From DATBDN01 sp963715995 (lineage in GTDB: Bacteria; Actinomycetota; Thermoleophilia; Solirubrobacterales; Thermoleophilaceae), in contig OY970283.1 of the NCBI GenBank assembly GCA_963715995.1, positions 682,001 to 746,000 on the forward strand: a DNA stretch of 64,000 nt. The letters are read 5' to 3'. Position numbers and translations under genes: made by a program. Positions 52,402-60,855 of the stretch are shown one piece after another. The first letter of the stretch is position 1. Each line of letters opens with the position of its first letter. The notes beneath the pieces are model-generated. The model did not search any database and was not told the origin of the DNA. It worked only from the letters and a program-made list of their open reading frames with translations.

Positions 52402-53564
52402 TCGCCGAGTGCCTCGCGGTAGGCCGCCACGGTGTCGCGGCCGCAGCGTTCCCAGGAGAAGTGCTCGCGCGCGGTCGCACGGGCCGCGTCGGGCAGCGTC
52501 GGGTCCGCCTGCGCGGCGCGGATCGCATCGGCAAGCGCGACCGGGTCGCGCGGCGGCACGAGCAGCATGCCGGGCCCGAGCGCGGCGATCTCCGCCGGGC
52601 CACCCTCGGTGGCCAGGCCGATGGCGGGCACCCCGCACGCAAGCGCCTCCACGTAGGCGACGCCGAACGCCTCGTCCTCGCTGGGCAGCGCCATCACGTG
52701 CGCGCCGGCAAGCCTGCGGAGTGCCTCGTCCGGCTCGAGCTGCCCCGTGAACTCGACCTGCTCGCGCAGCCCGCCCCTCTCGACTCCGCGCTCGAGCAGA
52801 GCCCGCTCGGGCCCGTCGCCGATCACGAGCCAATCGGTCCCGTCGAGATGCTCCATGGCTTCGAGCACGTCGGCGTGGCGCTTGCGCGCGATCAGGTGAC
52901 CGAGCGTGGCGACGGTCGGGCGCGGCCGCTTCGGTGGAAGCGGGTCGGGTGCCTCGGCGCCGAGGTGGACAACGCGCAGACGGGTGCCCGCGCCCGTGAG
53001 CTCGGCCACGCGGTCGAGCGTCCAGTGGCTGTTGCAGAGCACGGTCGCCGCTGCGCTCAGGGTGGCGGCGACCGTGGCGCGCGCCGTGTCGGGGAGCAGC
53101 AGCGGGCCGAGGATGTCGCCGCCGTGCACCGAGATCGCGAGTGGGATGCCGCACTCGCTCGTGAACGGCAGCGCGGCGGCGCCGGCCGGCAGCGCGTAGT
53201 GGGCGTGCACGAGATCGAACGGCCAGTCGTCGTGCAGGGCTGCCAGCGCCTTGCCGAGCGGCCCGGCCGCGCGCTCGTGCCAGCTCGCGTAGGAGCTGCC
53301 GCGGGAGCCGGCCAGGAAGCGCACGTAGCGAACGTCGAGGTCGTCCAGCTGCTCACGCGCGGGCTGGCGCGCGACCTCGGCCAGCGCGCCTGGCAGCGTC
53401 CACGGCTTCTTGAGGCTTGCCGCCGGCGGGAGCGGGCGCTCGAGCACGAGCACCTTCACCTCCGCTCCGGCGGCGCGCGCCGCGAGCGCCTGCCGGTGCG
53501 CCCAGATGCCCAGGACCGGGTCGCGCCGGCGCGGGTAGTACTCGGCCACCACCACGACCCTCAT
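52398..53564 (-). CDS. Family 4 glycosyltransferase
   Basis: 388 aa from MRVVVVAEYYPRRRDPVLGIWAH. The acceptor domain has DLVHAHYALPAG and ISVHGGDI; the donor domain has ATLGHLIARKRHADVLEAM and PSEDEAFGVAYVEALACGVPAIG. This is the arrangement of teichuronic/exopolysaccharide GT4s such as TuaC-like enzymes. It is joined by 4-nt overlaps to both neighbours. Confidence 0.88.
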   Translation of the reverse strand: MRVVVVAEYYPRRRDPVLGIWAHRQALAARAAGAEVKVLVLERPLPPAASLKKPWTLPGALAEVARQPAREQLDDLDVRYVRFLAGSRGSSYASWHERAAGPLGKALAALHDDWPFDLVHAHYALPAGAAALPFTSECGIPLAISVHGGDILGPLLLPDTARATVAATLSAAATVLCNSHWTLDRVAELTGAGTRLRVVHLGAEAPDPLPPKRPRPTVATLGHLIARKRHADVLEAMEHLDGTDWLVIGDGPERALLERGVERGGLREQVEFTGQLEPDEALRRLAGAHVMALPSEDEAFGVAYVEALACGVPAIGLATEGGPAEIAALGPGMLLVPPRDPVALADAIRAAQADPTLPDAARATAREHFSWERCGRDTVAAYREALGE

Positions 53565-54382
53565 CGCGGGACACGCCTCCACGCCTCGAGCGTCTGTCCG
53601 GCCTCGTCGGCATGGATGTAAGGCCGGTTGACAAGGAAGCGCTGGGCTTCCGCGGTTGCCTCTTCCGCCGAGTAGGCGCCGCCGACTGGCCGCGACTCGT
53701 GGCGCGCGGGCAGCGCGTCGATCACCCCTAGGCGCCAGCCGTGCTCGGCGGCGAGCGCGCCCCAGTGCAGGTCCAGGCCCCAGCCCATGCGCAGGTCGGG
53801 AAACGGCAGCAGCTCGGCGGCAGCCCGGCGCGAGAAGGCGGTCACGGGCCCGATCTCGACGAAGTTGGTGAGGCGCGCGACCGTGAACGGCCGCCGGCGC
53901 GCCGACTCCCAAGCCGCGTGACTGGCCAGCGTCTGGGCCGGCTGGGCAAGGTCTAGCGCGAGCGCCTCGGCCAGGCCGACGAAGCGGTCGAGGAAGCGCG
54001 CCGGCAGCTGCACGTCGTCGTCGAGCAGCAGCGTCCAGTCGGCCGGCGGCTGCCCGGCGAGCAGCGCGTTTGCGTTCTGGAACTTCCCGCCGCCCAGCTC
54101 CGCGACGGCCGCGGTCGCGACTCGCAGCTCGTGCCGGCTCGCCCGCAGCTCGGCCAGCGAACCGTCGAGCAGTGTCGTGTCAGCCCCGTGCGGGGCGATT
54201 ACGAGCACGTCGCGCGCGGGTGTGCGCGCGGCCAGGCGGTCGAGTGCGCGGTGTGTGCCCCCGGCCGCGAGCCAGGCGTCGAGCACCAGGTCGCCGGCGT
54301 GGCGCAGGCGGCCGCGCTTTCCGCCCACGGTGCCGTGCGCGCCCGACGAGAACGTCGCGGGGTCCGGCAGCGCTGCGCTCAT
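53561..54382 (-). CDS. Family 2 glycosyltransferase (GT-A)
   Basis: 273 aa from MSAALPDPATFSSGAHG. Residues around 125-150 (ADWTLLLDDDVQLPARFLDRFVGL) carry the DDD metal site, and FVEIGPVTAFSRRAAAELLPFPDLRMGWGLDLHWGALAAEHGW the acceptor block. The N-terminal half is less conserved and includes APHGADTTLLDGSL. It belongs to the overlapping run of minus-strand transferases. Donor and linkage cannot be told. Confidence 0.78.
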   Translation of the reverse strand: MSAALPDPATFSSGAHGTVGGKRGRLRHAGDLVLDAWLAAGGTHRALDRLAARTPARDVLVIAPHGADTTLLDGSLAELRASRHELRVATAAVAELGGGKFQNANALLAGQPPADWTLLLDDDVQLPARFLDRFVGLAEALALDLAQPAQTLASHAAWESARRRPFTVARLTNFVEIGPVTAFSRRAAAELLPFPDLRMGWGLDLHWGALAAEHGWRLGVIDALPARHESRPVGGAYSAEEATAEAQRFLVNRPYIHADEAGQTLEAWRRVPR

Positions 54383-55218
54383 CGCCCGAGCGCGCGCTTC
54401 AGTCGTCCCGCCGAGTGCGCGCCCATGATCAGCCCCTGCGGACAGGCCCGGCGGATCACGTGCCAGCCGCAGCCCGCGAGCACCCGCAGCTCGTGGCCGG
54501 TCCCGGGCGCGTTGCCCTGCCGCTCGTCGAAGCCGCGCAGGTTGTAACCGCGCCGGTAGGCCGCGCGCATGAGCGAGCGCAGGCGCGCGTCGTCGCCCGC
54601 GCGCCGGTGATCGAGGCCCGCCGCTGCCACGTACATCACCCCACCGCCGCGTTCGCCAAGCCGGCGCAGCCACTCCTCCTCGTCACCGCCGGTCGGCAGC
54701 GACTCGTCGAACTCTCCGCCGAGCTCGACGGCCGAGCGCCTGATCAGCAGGTTGGCGCTCCACACGAGCTCGGTTGCGGTGTCGGCGGCGCCGAGGTCGA
54801 GGGTGGTCACCGGCGGGGCCTCGCGCCCGCAGCTGCGCGGCGCCGGCCCCTCGAGGCGCGCCCTGATCGGGCCGCCGAAGGCCTGTGCGCCGGGATGGCG
54901 GCGCGCGCCCTCGACCAGCTCGCGCAGCCACATCCGCGGTGCGAAGACGTCGTCGTCCACGAACGCGATCAGGTCGGCCGTGGCCGCGCGCACGCCCTCG
55001 TTGCGCGCGGCATTCGGGCCGCGTGGTGGGTCTTGCACGAGCGACAGGACGCCATGGCGGGCGATCACGGACGCAGTCTGGTCGCGCGAGCCGTCGTCCA
55101 CCACGATCACCTCGTAGGGCTCGGCGAAGTCCTGATCGGCCAATGACGCCAGCGTCACGTCGAGGTAGCCAGCCCGGTCGCGCGTGGGGACCACGACGGA
55201 GACGACCGGTTTCGGCAC
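54379..55218 (-). CDS. Family 2 glycosyltransferase
   Basis: 279 aa from the GTG at 55218 (VPKPVVSVVVPTRDRAGYL); an ATG at 55263 would overlap the divergent gene. It has VIVVDDGSRDQTASVIA, LIAFVDDDVFAPRMWLREL (metal site) and FDESLPTGGDEEEWLRRLGERGG, all typical GT2. It shares a 25-bp divergent gap with the plus-strand GT4 gene. Confidence 0.87.
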   Translation of the reverse strand: MPKPVVSVVVPTRDRAGYLDVTLASLADQDFAEPYEVIVVDDGSRDQTASVIARHGVLSLVQDPPRGPNAARNEGVRAATADLIAFVDDDVFAPRMWLRELVEGARRHPGAQAFGGPIRARLEGPAPRSCGREAPPVTTLDLGAADTATELVWSANLLIRRSAVELGGEFDESLPTGGDEEEWLRRLGERGGGVMYVAAAGLDHRRAGDDARLRSLMRAAYRRGYNLRGFDERQGNAPGTGHELRVLAGCGWHVIRRACPQGLIMGAHSAGRLKRALGR

Positions 55219-55243
55219 GAGGCGCAGGTTAGCCTCCGCGTCG

Positions 55244-56269
55244 GTGCCCGGACCATGCGACATCGCGCTGATCTCGCTCGGGACGACGCCCGGGCTGCGT
55301 CGCGCGGACGCGGCGTTCAAGGCGGCGGCGGAGGCCGCCGGGGCCAGCTGCGAGATCGTGGCCGTCCCGATCGGGCCGGAGGGAAGGCTGCGGCGCCAGA
55401 TGACCGTGACCGATCTCGTGGAGGCGCGCGCCGCCCGCGACGCCGCGCGCGGAGTCGATGCGCGCGTGGTCGTGTACTCGGCGGTCACGGCGGCGCTGCT
55501 GTCGCGGCCGTCGGTGCCGTATGCGATTCGCTTCGACTCGCCGGCCTCGCTCAACCGGCCCGGCGCGGCCGGCGCCTGGCAGCGACGCGCCGAGCGCTCG
55601 GCCATGGAGCACGCGCGCGTGCTGCTGCCGTGGGGCGAAGCCGCGCGCGACGCGCTGCGCCCCGATCTGGCCGCGAAGGCCATCCCGCTGCACGTGCCCG
55701 TGGAGGGCGCGCCCGGCCTCGGACCGCGCGACGTGGACGTGCTCGCCTACGCGGGCTATCCGGAGAAGCGCGGGCTCGACCTGCTGATCCGCGCCTGGGC
55801 GGAGGTGCCGACCGACGCCCGCCTGGTGGTCGCTGGGATCGAGCGCGAGCGCGCGGAAGAGTTCCTGCGCCGGCGCGAGATAGCGGTGCCGGCGCGCGTC
55901 GAATGGCGCGGCCTGCTTGCACGCGACGAGTGGGAGGACACGCTCCAGCGCACGCGCATCTTCGTGAACGCGTCGCGGCGCGAGGACCACGGCCTGTCAC
56001 AGCTGGAGGCGCTGGCCGCGGGGGCGATGCTCGTGACCGTTCCGTCCGTCGGGCCGTACGAAGCACTGCCGCTGGCGCGGCGCCTGGAGCCGCACTTCGT
56101 ATCGACGGCGATCGACGCCTACCCGCTCAGCCGCGTTCTGCGCGCGGCGCTCGAGGCTGACCTGCCGGACTACGCCGACCGCGCGATCCAGGAGCTGGCC
56201 CCGTATCGCCGCGAGCGGGTCGAGGACGTGTTCAGGCAGCAGGTGCTGCCGGCACTGGGTCTGACGTGA
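55244..56269 (+). CDS. Family 4 glycosyltransferase-like protein
   Basis: 341 aa from GTG (VPGPCDIALISLGTTPGLRRA). The donor domain shows VLAYAGYPEKRGLDLLIRAWAEV and IFVNASRREDHGLSQLEALAAGAMLVT, a GT4-type site with Ser before QLEAL. The acceptor half (AALLSRPSVPYAIRFDSPAS) is divergent. Overlaps the next GT4 by 4 nt (GTGA). Confidence 0.78.
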   Translation: MPGPCDIALISLGTTPGLRRADAAFKAAAEAAGASCEIVAVPIGPEGRLRRQMTVTDLVEARAARDAARGVDARVVVYSAVTAALLSRPSVPYAIRFDSPASLNRPGAAGAWQRRAERSAMEHARVLLPWGEAARDALRPDLAAKAIPLHVPVEGAPGLGPRDVDVLAYAGYPEKRGLDLLIRAWAEVPTDARLVVAGIERERAEEFLRRREIAVPARVEWRGLLARDEWEDTLQRTRIFVNASRREDHGLSQLEALAAGAMLVTVPSVGPYEALPLARRLEPHFVSTAIDAYPLSRVLRAALEADLPDYADRAIQELAPYRRERVEDVFRQQVLPALGLT

Positions 56270-57408
56270 CGAGCCCGCGCGTGCTCGTGGTGCACAACCG
56301 CTACCGCATCCACGGTGGCGAGGAGCGCGCGGTCGAGCTCCAGCTCGCGGCCTTCCGGCAGGCGGGGGTGCAGTTCCAGACGCTGTTTCGCGACTCGGCC
56401 GACGCGGGCCGGCTGCGCGCTGCGCGAGCGCTCGTGCGCGGCGGCGAGCACCCCGACGAGGTCGGCGCGGCGGTGCGCGCGGCGGGCGCCGAGGTGGCGC
56501 ACTTCCACAACGTGCACCCGCTGCTCGGCTCGGCCGCGCTGGCGGCGGCGAAGGATGCGGGCGCACGAGTTGTCATGCACCTTCACAACTTCCGGCTGTT
56601 CTGCGCGATTGGCGTGGCGTACCGCGCGGGCGCTCCCTGCTTTCGCTGCCATCACCGCTGGACGGCACCAGGGATGGTGCTGGACTGCCGCGGGTCGCTA
56701 CCCGAGGCGGCCGCGTACGCCTACGCGCTGTCGAGCCACCAGCCCGACGTGTTCGCGAACGTCGATCGCTTCGTCACGCCCAGCGAGTACGCGGCCGGCC
56801 AGCTCCAGCAGCTTGGTCTGCCCGCTGGGCGCACCGACGTGGTCCCGCACTACATCGCGGAAGCGTCGATTGCCGATCGCAGCCGTGCCGCGGACGGCGA
56901 GTTCGCGCTCGCGCTCGGGCGGCTCGCGCCGGAGAAGGGCTTCGAGTGCGCGGTCGACGCCGCCGCGATCGCGGGCGTGCCGCTGAAGATCGCCGGCGAA
57001 GGGCCGTCCGAGCGCGACCTGGCGCGCCGCATCGAGCGCGACGGCGCGCCGGTCGAGCTCTGCGGCAAGGTCGAGCCCGACGTCCTGCGCGACCTGCTGG
57101 AGCGAGCCGCGATGGTCGTGGTGCCAACCACCGGCAACGAGACGTTCGGGTTCGCCGCGCTCGAGGCGATGGCCGCGGGCGTGCCGGTCGTGGCCAGCCG
57201 CGCAGGGGCGCTGCCTGAGATCGTGGGCGCCGAGCACTGCGTGCCGCGCGGCGACGCGCTGGCGCTGGCTGCGCGCATGGAGGAGCTCTGGGACGACCCG
57301 GCCCTGCGCGCCGAGGAGGGCGAGCACGGGATCGCGCGCGCCCGCAGCGAGTTCAGCGAGGAGCGCTACCTGAGCAGCCTGCTGGGCGTTTATTCGCGGC
57401 TGGGCTAG
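56266..57408 (+). CDS. Family 4 glycosyltransferase
   Basis: 380 aa from GTG (TSPRVLVVHNRYRIHGGEERA, the classic glycine-rich GT4 opening). It has VAHFHNVHPLLGSAAL, VMHLHNFRLFCAIGVAYRAGAPCFRCHHR (two Cys, conserved in this group), FALALGRLAPEKGFECAVDAA and NETFGFAALEAMAAGVPVVASRAGALPE. It is the last gene of the polysaccharide locus before a repeat-rich spacer. Confidence 0.9.
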   Translation: MTSPRVLVVHNRYRIHGGEERAVELQLAAFRQAGVQFQTLFRDSADAGRLRAARALVRGGEHPDEVGAAVRAAGAEVAHFHNVHPLLGSAALAAAKDAGARVVMHLHNFRLFCAIGVAYRAGAPCFRCHHRWTAPGMVLDCRGSLPEAAAYAYALSSHQPDVFANVDRFVTPSEYAAGQLQQLGLPAGRTDVVPHYIAEASIADRSRAADGEFALALGRLAPEKGFECAVDAAAIAGVPLKIAGEGPSERDLARRIERDGAPVELCGKVEPDVLRDLLERAAMVVVPTTGNETFGFAALEAMAAGVPVVASRAGALPEIVGAEHCVPRGDALALAARMEELWDDPALRAEEGEHGIARARSEFSEERYLSSLLGVYSRLG

Positions 57409-57409
57409 C

Positions 57410-57595
57410 CGCCAGCTCCGCTCTGCCGCGCGCCGCCCCCGCTTTGCCGCCAGCTCCGCTCTGCCGCCGGCCCCGCTCTGCCGCCCGCCGGCCCCGCTCT
57501 GCCGCCCGCCGGCCCCGCTCTGCCGCCCGCCGGCCCCGCTCTGCCGCCCGCCCCGCTCTGCCGCCCGCCGGCCCGCTCTGCCGCCCGCCGGCTCC
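57410..57595. repeat. GC-rich tandem repeat, about 21-bp unit
   Basis: The unit gccccgctctgccgcccgcc+g recurs exactly at 57470-57490, 57491-57511 and 57512-57532. Shortened or degenerate copies lie on both sides, about eight in all, directly after the last glycosyltransferase stop. The ORFs through it are low-complexity (RRPRSAA-type) and not believed to be coding. Confidence 0.85.
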
Positions 57596-57797
57596 TCGCC
57601 GCGGTTTGGAAACTGCTTCGGCCAAGGGGTGGCTGGTCTGGCGCTTGCGCTCTCCCGCCGTCCGTTTCGCCTCCGCGAACGCTCTCAATGACCGCGACTG
57701 TGACGCTAACCACCTAGAGCGTGGTCGAGGTCACACTCGATGCCCCCGAGCGGCACCTTCACCCGCGAACCGCGCGGTCAACGTGCCACTCGAAGCC

Positions 57798-57846
57798 CGC
57801 GAGTTTCACATTGAGCCGATATACGCGGCTTAACGTGAAACTCGCG
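57798..57846. repeat. Long imperfect palindrome (21-nt arms)
   Basis: CGCGAGTTTCAC (57798-57809) pairs perfectly with 57835-57846. After one mismatch the pairing continues for 8 more positions (one G-U), leaving a 7-nt loop. There is no T-run. It is not inside a gene. Confidence 0.7.
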
Positions 57847-57901
57847 ACGAAACGCGGCGCCACGAGCGACCGAGACAGCGAGACCAACAGCGGCACCGCG
57901 A

Positions 57902-57948
57902 GCGAGCACCGATCCCTCTTAGTTGCCCAACTGAGGGTCGGTGCTCGC
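57902..57948. repeat. Second long hairpin in the spacer
   Basis: GCGAGCACCGATCCCT (57902-57917) pairs with AGGGTCGGTGCTCGC (57934-57948) with one bulged base. A small nested dyad AGTT/AACT lies in the loop. Confidence 0.7.
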
Positions 57949-57950
57949 GA

Positions 57951-58021
57951 ACCACGCCGCTCGAGCCCTCCCCAAAACCACGCCGCTCGAGCCCTCCCCA
58001 AAACCACGCCGCTCGAGCCCT
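57951..58021. repeat. 26-bp tandem repeat, 2.7 copies
   Basis: The unit accacgccgctcgagccct plus ccccaaa occurs at 57951-57976 and 57977-58002, with a 19-nt partial copy at 58003-58021. It ends just before the 3' end of the peptide-cluster operon. The rest of the 57409-58035 spacer shows no gene. Confidence 0.85.
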
Positions 58022-58035
58022 GACGTGAAACGCGG

Positions 58036-58872
58036 CTAGCCGCCCGGGGTCGTCTGGGTCCCCGTGTCGGTCTGCGTCGTCTCGGTGCCCGTCCCGGTGT
58101 CGGTCGGGGTCGTCTGCGTCCCGGTGCCCGTGTCCGTCGGCGTCGTCTCCGTCCCGGTCCCTGTTCCGGTATTGGTCGGTGTGGTCTCTGTGCCCGTGCC
58201 CGTTCCGGTCTCCGTGGTGTCGGTCGGCGTCGTGTCGGTGCCCGTCGTCGGCGTGGTCCCGATCTCGATCGGCATCGTCATCGTCTGGGTGCCATCCGGG
58301 GGATGTTTCTTCTGGTCCTCTTCCGAGCCTGGACCGTGGGCAGGCACAAGCTGTGTCTGCATGATCTGCTGGATCTGGGCGGCGTACTGGACCACCTGCG
58401 CCTGGATCTCGTCCAGCGAGAGATTGCTGTGCTCGAGCTCCTGGAGCGCGTGCTGGATGTCGTGGATCTGCTGTTCGCCCTCGTGGGTCAGGCGCTTCTC
58501 GGTCGAGCCCGTGTACACGAACTGGTAGGCGTCGGCGAGCGTCTGGCAGGTGTTGCAGTTCACGTTCAGCGCGACGGCGACGTTCTCGGGCACCACTACC
58601 GCCGGGCTGCCCGAGGCGAGCACGATCTGGATGGCAATCGCGACCGTGCGGCACGAGCTGCAGCTCGATATGGCGACGGCGGCGTTCTCCGAGTCGACCG
58701 GATGGCCGTCCGTGATGTGCACGAAGTCGAAGGCGATCTTGATGATCGTCGAGTTGTCGTGATTGTTGACAGCCTGCGCGTGTGTTTCGTGGGCTGCCTG
58801 CGCTGTGCCGGTGCCGCCGAGCGCAAGCGCGGTGACAAGGACCGCGAAGAATGTGGAAAAGCGTCGTCTCAT
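58036..58872 (-). CDS. Secreted protein with two CxxC pairs and Thr/Pro-rich repeat tail (peptide-cluster partner)
   Basis: 278 aa. Signal peptide (MRRRFSTFFAVLVTALALGGTGTAQA), then a domain of about 100 residues holding two matched CxxC motifs (AISSCSSCRTVAIAIQIVL and ALNVNCNTCQTLADAYQFV). A helical stretch follows (HALQELEHSNLSLDEIQAQVVQYAAQIQQIM), then a tail of GTGTETTPTDT-type repeats. The tail resembles a wall-spanning, possibly glycosylated stalk. The start overlaps the M50 peptidase stop (ATGA). I recall such proteins next to 'peptide zinc metalloprotease' genes in other actinobacteria, but no assigned function. Confidence 0.8.
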   Translation of the reverse strand: MRRRFSTFFAVLVTALALGGTGTAQAAHETHAQAVNNHDNSTIIKIAFDFVHITDGHPVDSENAAVAISSCSSCRTVAIAIQIVLASGSPAVVVPENVAVALNVNCNTCQTLADAYQFVYTGSTEKRLTHEGEQQIHDIQHALQELEHSNLSLDEIQAQVVQYAAQIQQIMQTQLVPAHGPGSEEDQKKHPPDGTQTMTMPIEIGTTPTTGTDTTPTDTTETGTGTGTETTPTNTGTGTGTETTPTDTGTGTQTTPTDTGTGTETTQTDTGTQTTPGG

Positions 58873-60776
58873 GGCGTTGTGGTGCTGGTCGTGTCGGTTG
58901 TGGTCGGGGTGGTCGAGGTCTCAGTTGGCGTCGTGGTGGTCGGCGTCGTCTGCGTCTCGGTCGGCGTGGTTGTGGTCGGCGTCGTCTCGGTGGGCGTCGT
59001 CGCGGCCGGGGCCGGTGTCGTCTGCGTCTCGGTCGTGGCGGCCGGCGCACTGGACGGGCTGGTGCTCGTGCCTGTCGCCGGCGCCGAGCTGGACGGTGTG
59101 GTGCTCGTCCCGGTCGTCGCGGGCGTCGTCTCCGTGCCGCTCGAGTTCGAGTCCCTCGTGCTCTTGCCGCCGGTCGTCTGATCGTCGCTCGTGCCGTTCT
59201 TGGCGGCCTTGGCCTTGTGCTCGAAGGGCGCGCCGTGCAGCTGCTCGGCGCGCTGACGTGTGAGCGACGGGCGGCCGGTGGTCACCGCCGAGAGCGACTG
59301 GATGCCGCCCTGGATCGTGCCTCGCTCGCCGGGCTGGATCGGCCGGTAGTCGCCGTTGGGCCACCACGTGACGGCGGCCAGCGCCACCGCAGCGGTGCCG
59401 GCGGTCACCACCAGCGTGCGCCGGAACGGGTTGCCGGCGGACCACTTGAGCGCGCCGCCGCCGGCGCGCTTGCCGATGCGGCCGGTCGACACGATCATGC
59501 CGAGCCCCGGGAGGACCAGCGCGAGCAGCTGGAACACGTCGCCGAGGCCGGTGCCGACGTGACCGCCGTCGAACGCCGTCGTCATCTTGTCCCAGCGCAC
59601 GCCGAACGAGTCGTAGGCGGTGGCGAACACCCGCGGCGCGTGCATGATCATCAGCACCAGGATCAGGCCGAGCACGGGGATCAGCAGGAAGATGTAGCCG
59701 GTCGCGACGCGCCGCACCCACGGCTTGAGGCCCTCGACCTCGGCCTCGGGCTCGTTGCCGGGCACGGCGCTGCGCAGCAGCGGCTTCATGCGCCCGAGCA
59801 GGTCCGGCACGCCGGTCAGGTCGGTCAGGATCAGGTAGCCGTCCAGGCGCCCGAGCGGCAGCAGCTGCTGGGCGATCGTGAACGTCTGGGTCATGACGAG
59901 CACGAGGATCGGTTCCCAGCTCGTCACGGCGTAGATGCCCGTGCAGACGATCGCGAAGATGGCGTTGAAGTAGATGCCGCCCAGGTCGGTGCGGAGGCGG
60001 CCGCGGCGGTCGAGCGAGTAGGCGCTCGTCACGTCGGTGTAGAAGACCGGCCAGATCACGTACAGGCCGATACCCATGACGCCCGGCTTGGCGCCGCCGT
60101 AGCGGCAGGCGCTGGCGTGGCCGGTCTCGTGGAAGGCGGTGGCGATGATGACGCCCGCGAACACCATCACGAGCAATGCCGGGTCGTAGATGATCGCGCG
60201 CACGGCCTGCGTGATGCCGTGCACGAAGAAGAGCCAGCCGACGACGGCGACGAAGCCGGCGACGACGGCGGCCACGATCGGCGCATGGAAGAGCGGGGCG
60301 AAGATGGCGGTGATGCGCTCGGATGCGCGCTCGGAGATGACCTTGGCCTTCCAGGTGAGGGCCAGCAGGTCCTCGCCGGGCTTGGGGTCCTCGGCGCGCT
60401 CGGCTTCGCGCTGCTCGTGCGCTGCAACCGCCTCGGTGCCGTCGATCAGGCCAAGTGGGGCGAGCTTCTCGACGACGAGGAAGCGCGCGTCGTCGGGCTC
60501 GATCCCCGCGCCGACAGCCTCGCTGACGGCCGCGGCGATCTGCTCGTAGGTGGCCTGGCCGTCGATGCGCTCGGCGAGCGCATAGAGGATGGCCGGCAGC
60601 TGGATGGCCTTTCCGTCGGCGCGCTGGACGAGGTAGGGGGTCTCCTCGAAGCCGGAGTCCTCCATCTGGCCCATCAGCTCGGTGCCGGGCATGAGCGCAG
60701 GCGGCCCCTCGGGGCCGGGCGGCGCCATCGTTGGCGCCGGCTCTAGAACTCTGGTTTCGGGTGCGACGTCGGTCAT
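58869..60776 (-). CDS. M50-type membrane metalloprotease with N-terminal PqqD-like domain ('peptide zinc metalloprotease')
   Basis: 635 aa. Residues about 45-115 are a PqqD-like winged helix (LAERIDGQATYEQIAAAVSE, then FLVVEKLAPLGLIDG), as in peptide-recognition elements of RiPP enzymes. A polytopic domain follows with HETGH at 216-220 and the second metal site GRLDGYLILTDLTGVPDL (309-326), the pattern of YydH-like/M50 proteins. After more membrane segments there is a Thr/Pro-rich tail (from about 520). It starts with ATG after GGAAGG. It is the likely processing or export protein for the three upstream peptides and is coupled to the downstream secreted protein. Confidence 0.85.
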   Translation of the reverse strand: MTDVAPETRVLEPAPTMAPPGPEGPPALMPGTELMGQMEDSGFEETPYLVQRADGKAIQLPAILYALAERIDGQATYEQIAAAVSEAVGAGIEPDDARFLVVEKLAPLGLIDGTEAVAAHEQREAERAEDPKPGEDLLALTWKAKVISERASERITAIFAPLFHAPIVAAVVAGFVAVVGWLFFVHGITQAVRAIIYDPALLVMVFAGVIIATAFHETGHASACRYGGAKPGVMGIGLYVIWPVFYTDVTSAYSLDRRGRLRTDLGGIYFNAIFAIVCTGIYAVTSWEPILVLVMTQTFTIAQQLLPLGRLDGYLILTDLTGVPDLLGRMKPLLRSAVPGNEPEAEVEGLKPWVRRVATGYIFLLIPVLGLILVLMIMHAPRVFATAYDSFGVRWDKMTTAFDGGHVGTGLGDVFQLLALVLPGLGMIVSTGRIGKRAGGGALKWSAGNPFRRTLVVTAGTAAVALAAVTWWPNGDYRPIQPGERGTIQGGIQSLSAVTTGRPSLTRQRAEQLHGAPFEHKAKAAKNGTSDDQTTGGKSTRDSNSSGTETTPATTGTSTTPSSSAPATGTSTSPSSAPAATTETQTTPAPAATTPTETTPTTTTPTETQTTPTTTTPTETSTTPTTTDTTSTTTP

Positions 60777-60804
60777 CCGTGCCTTCCGGCCTGACAGCCC
60801 TACA

Positions 60805-60832
60805 GGGAGGGCGGCACGCTGGCCGCCCTCCT
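60805..60832 (-). terminator. Stem-loop between the precursor peptides and the M50 gene
   Basis: GGAGGGCGGC (60806-60815), a 6-nt loop, and GCCGCCCTCC (60822-60831): 10-bp perfect arms, no T-run. In a minus-strand transcript it follows the last peptide gene and precedes the M50 ribosome site. It could lower read-through or protect the peptide mRNA. Confidence 0.65.
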
Positions 60833-60855
60833 CGCAGGACCGAATCGGGGTTCGG

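Noticed and set aside
57444..57833. ORFs across the 21-bp array (both strands)
   Set aside because: Pure repeat translation (RRPRSAA / GGRAGPA types) with no conserved content.
57951..58021. Possible CRISPR array
   Set aside because: Copies are directly adjacent with no spacers, and there are no cas genes.
58851..60746. 631-codon plus-strand ORF
   Set aside because: Antisense to the M50 gene; His/Arg/Asp/Val-rich shadow composition.
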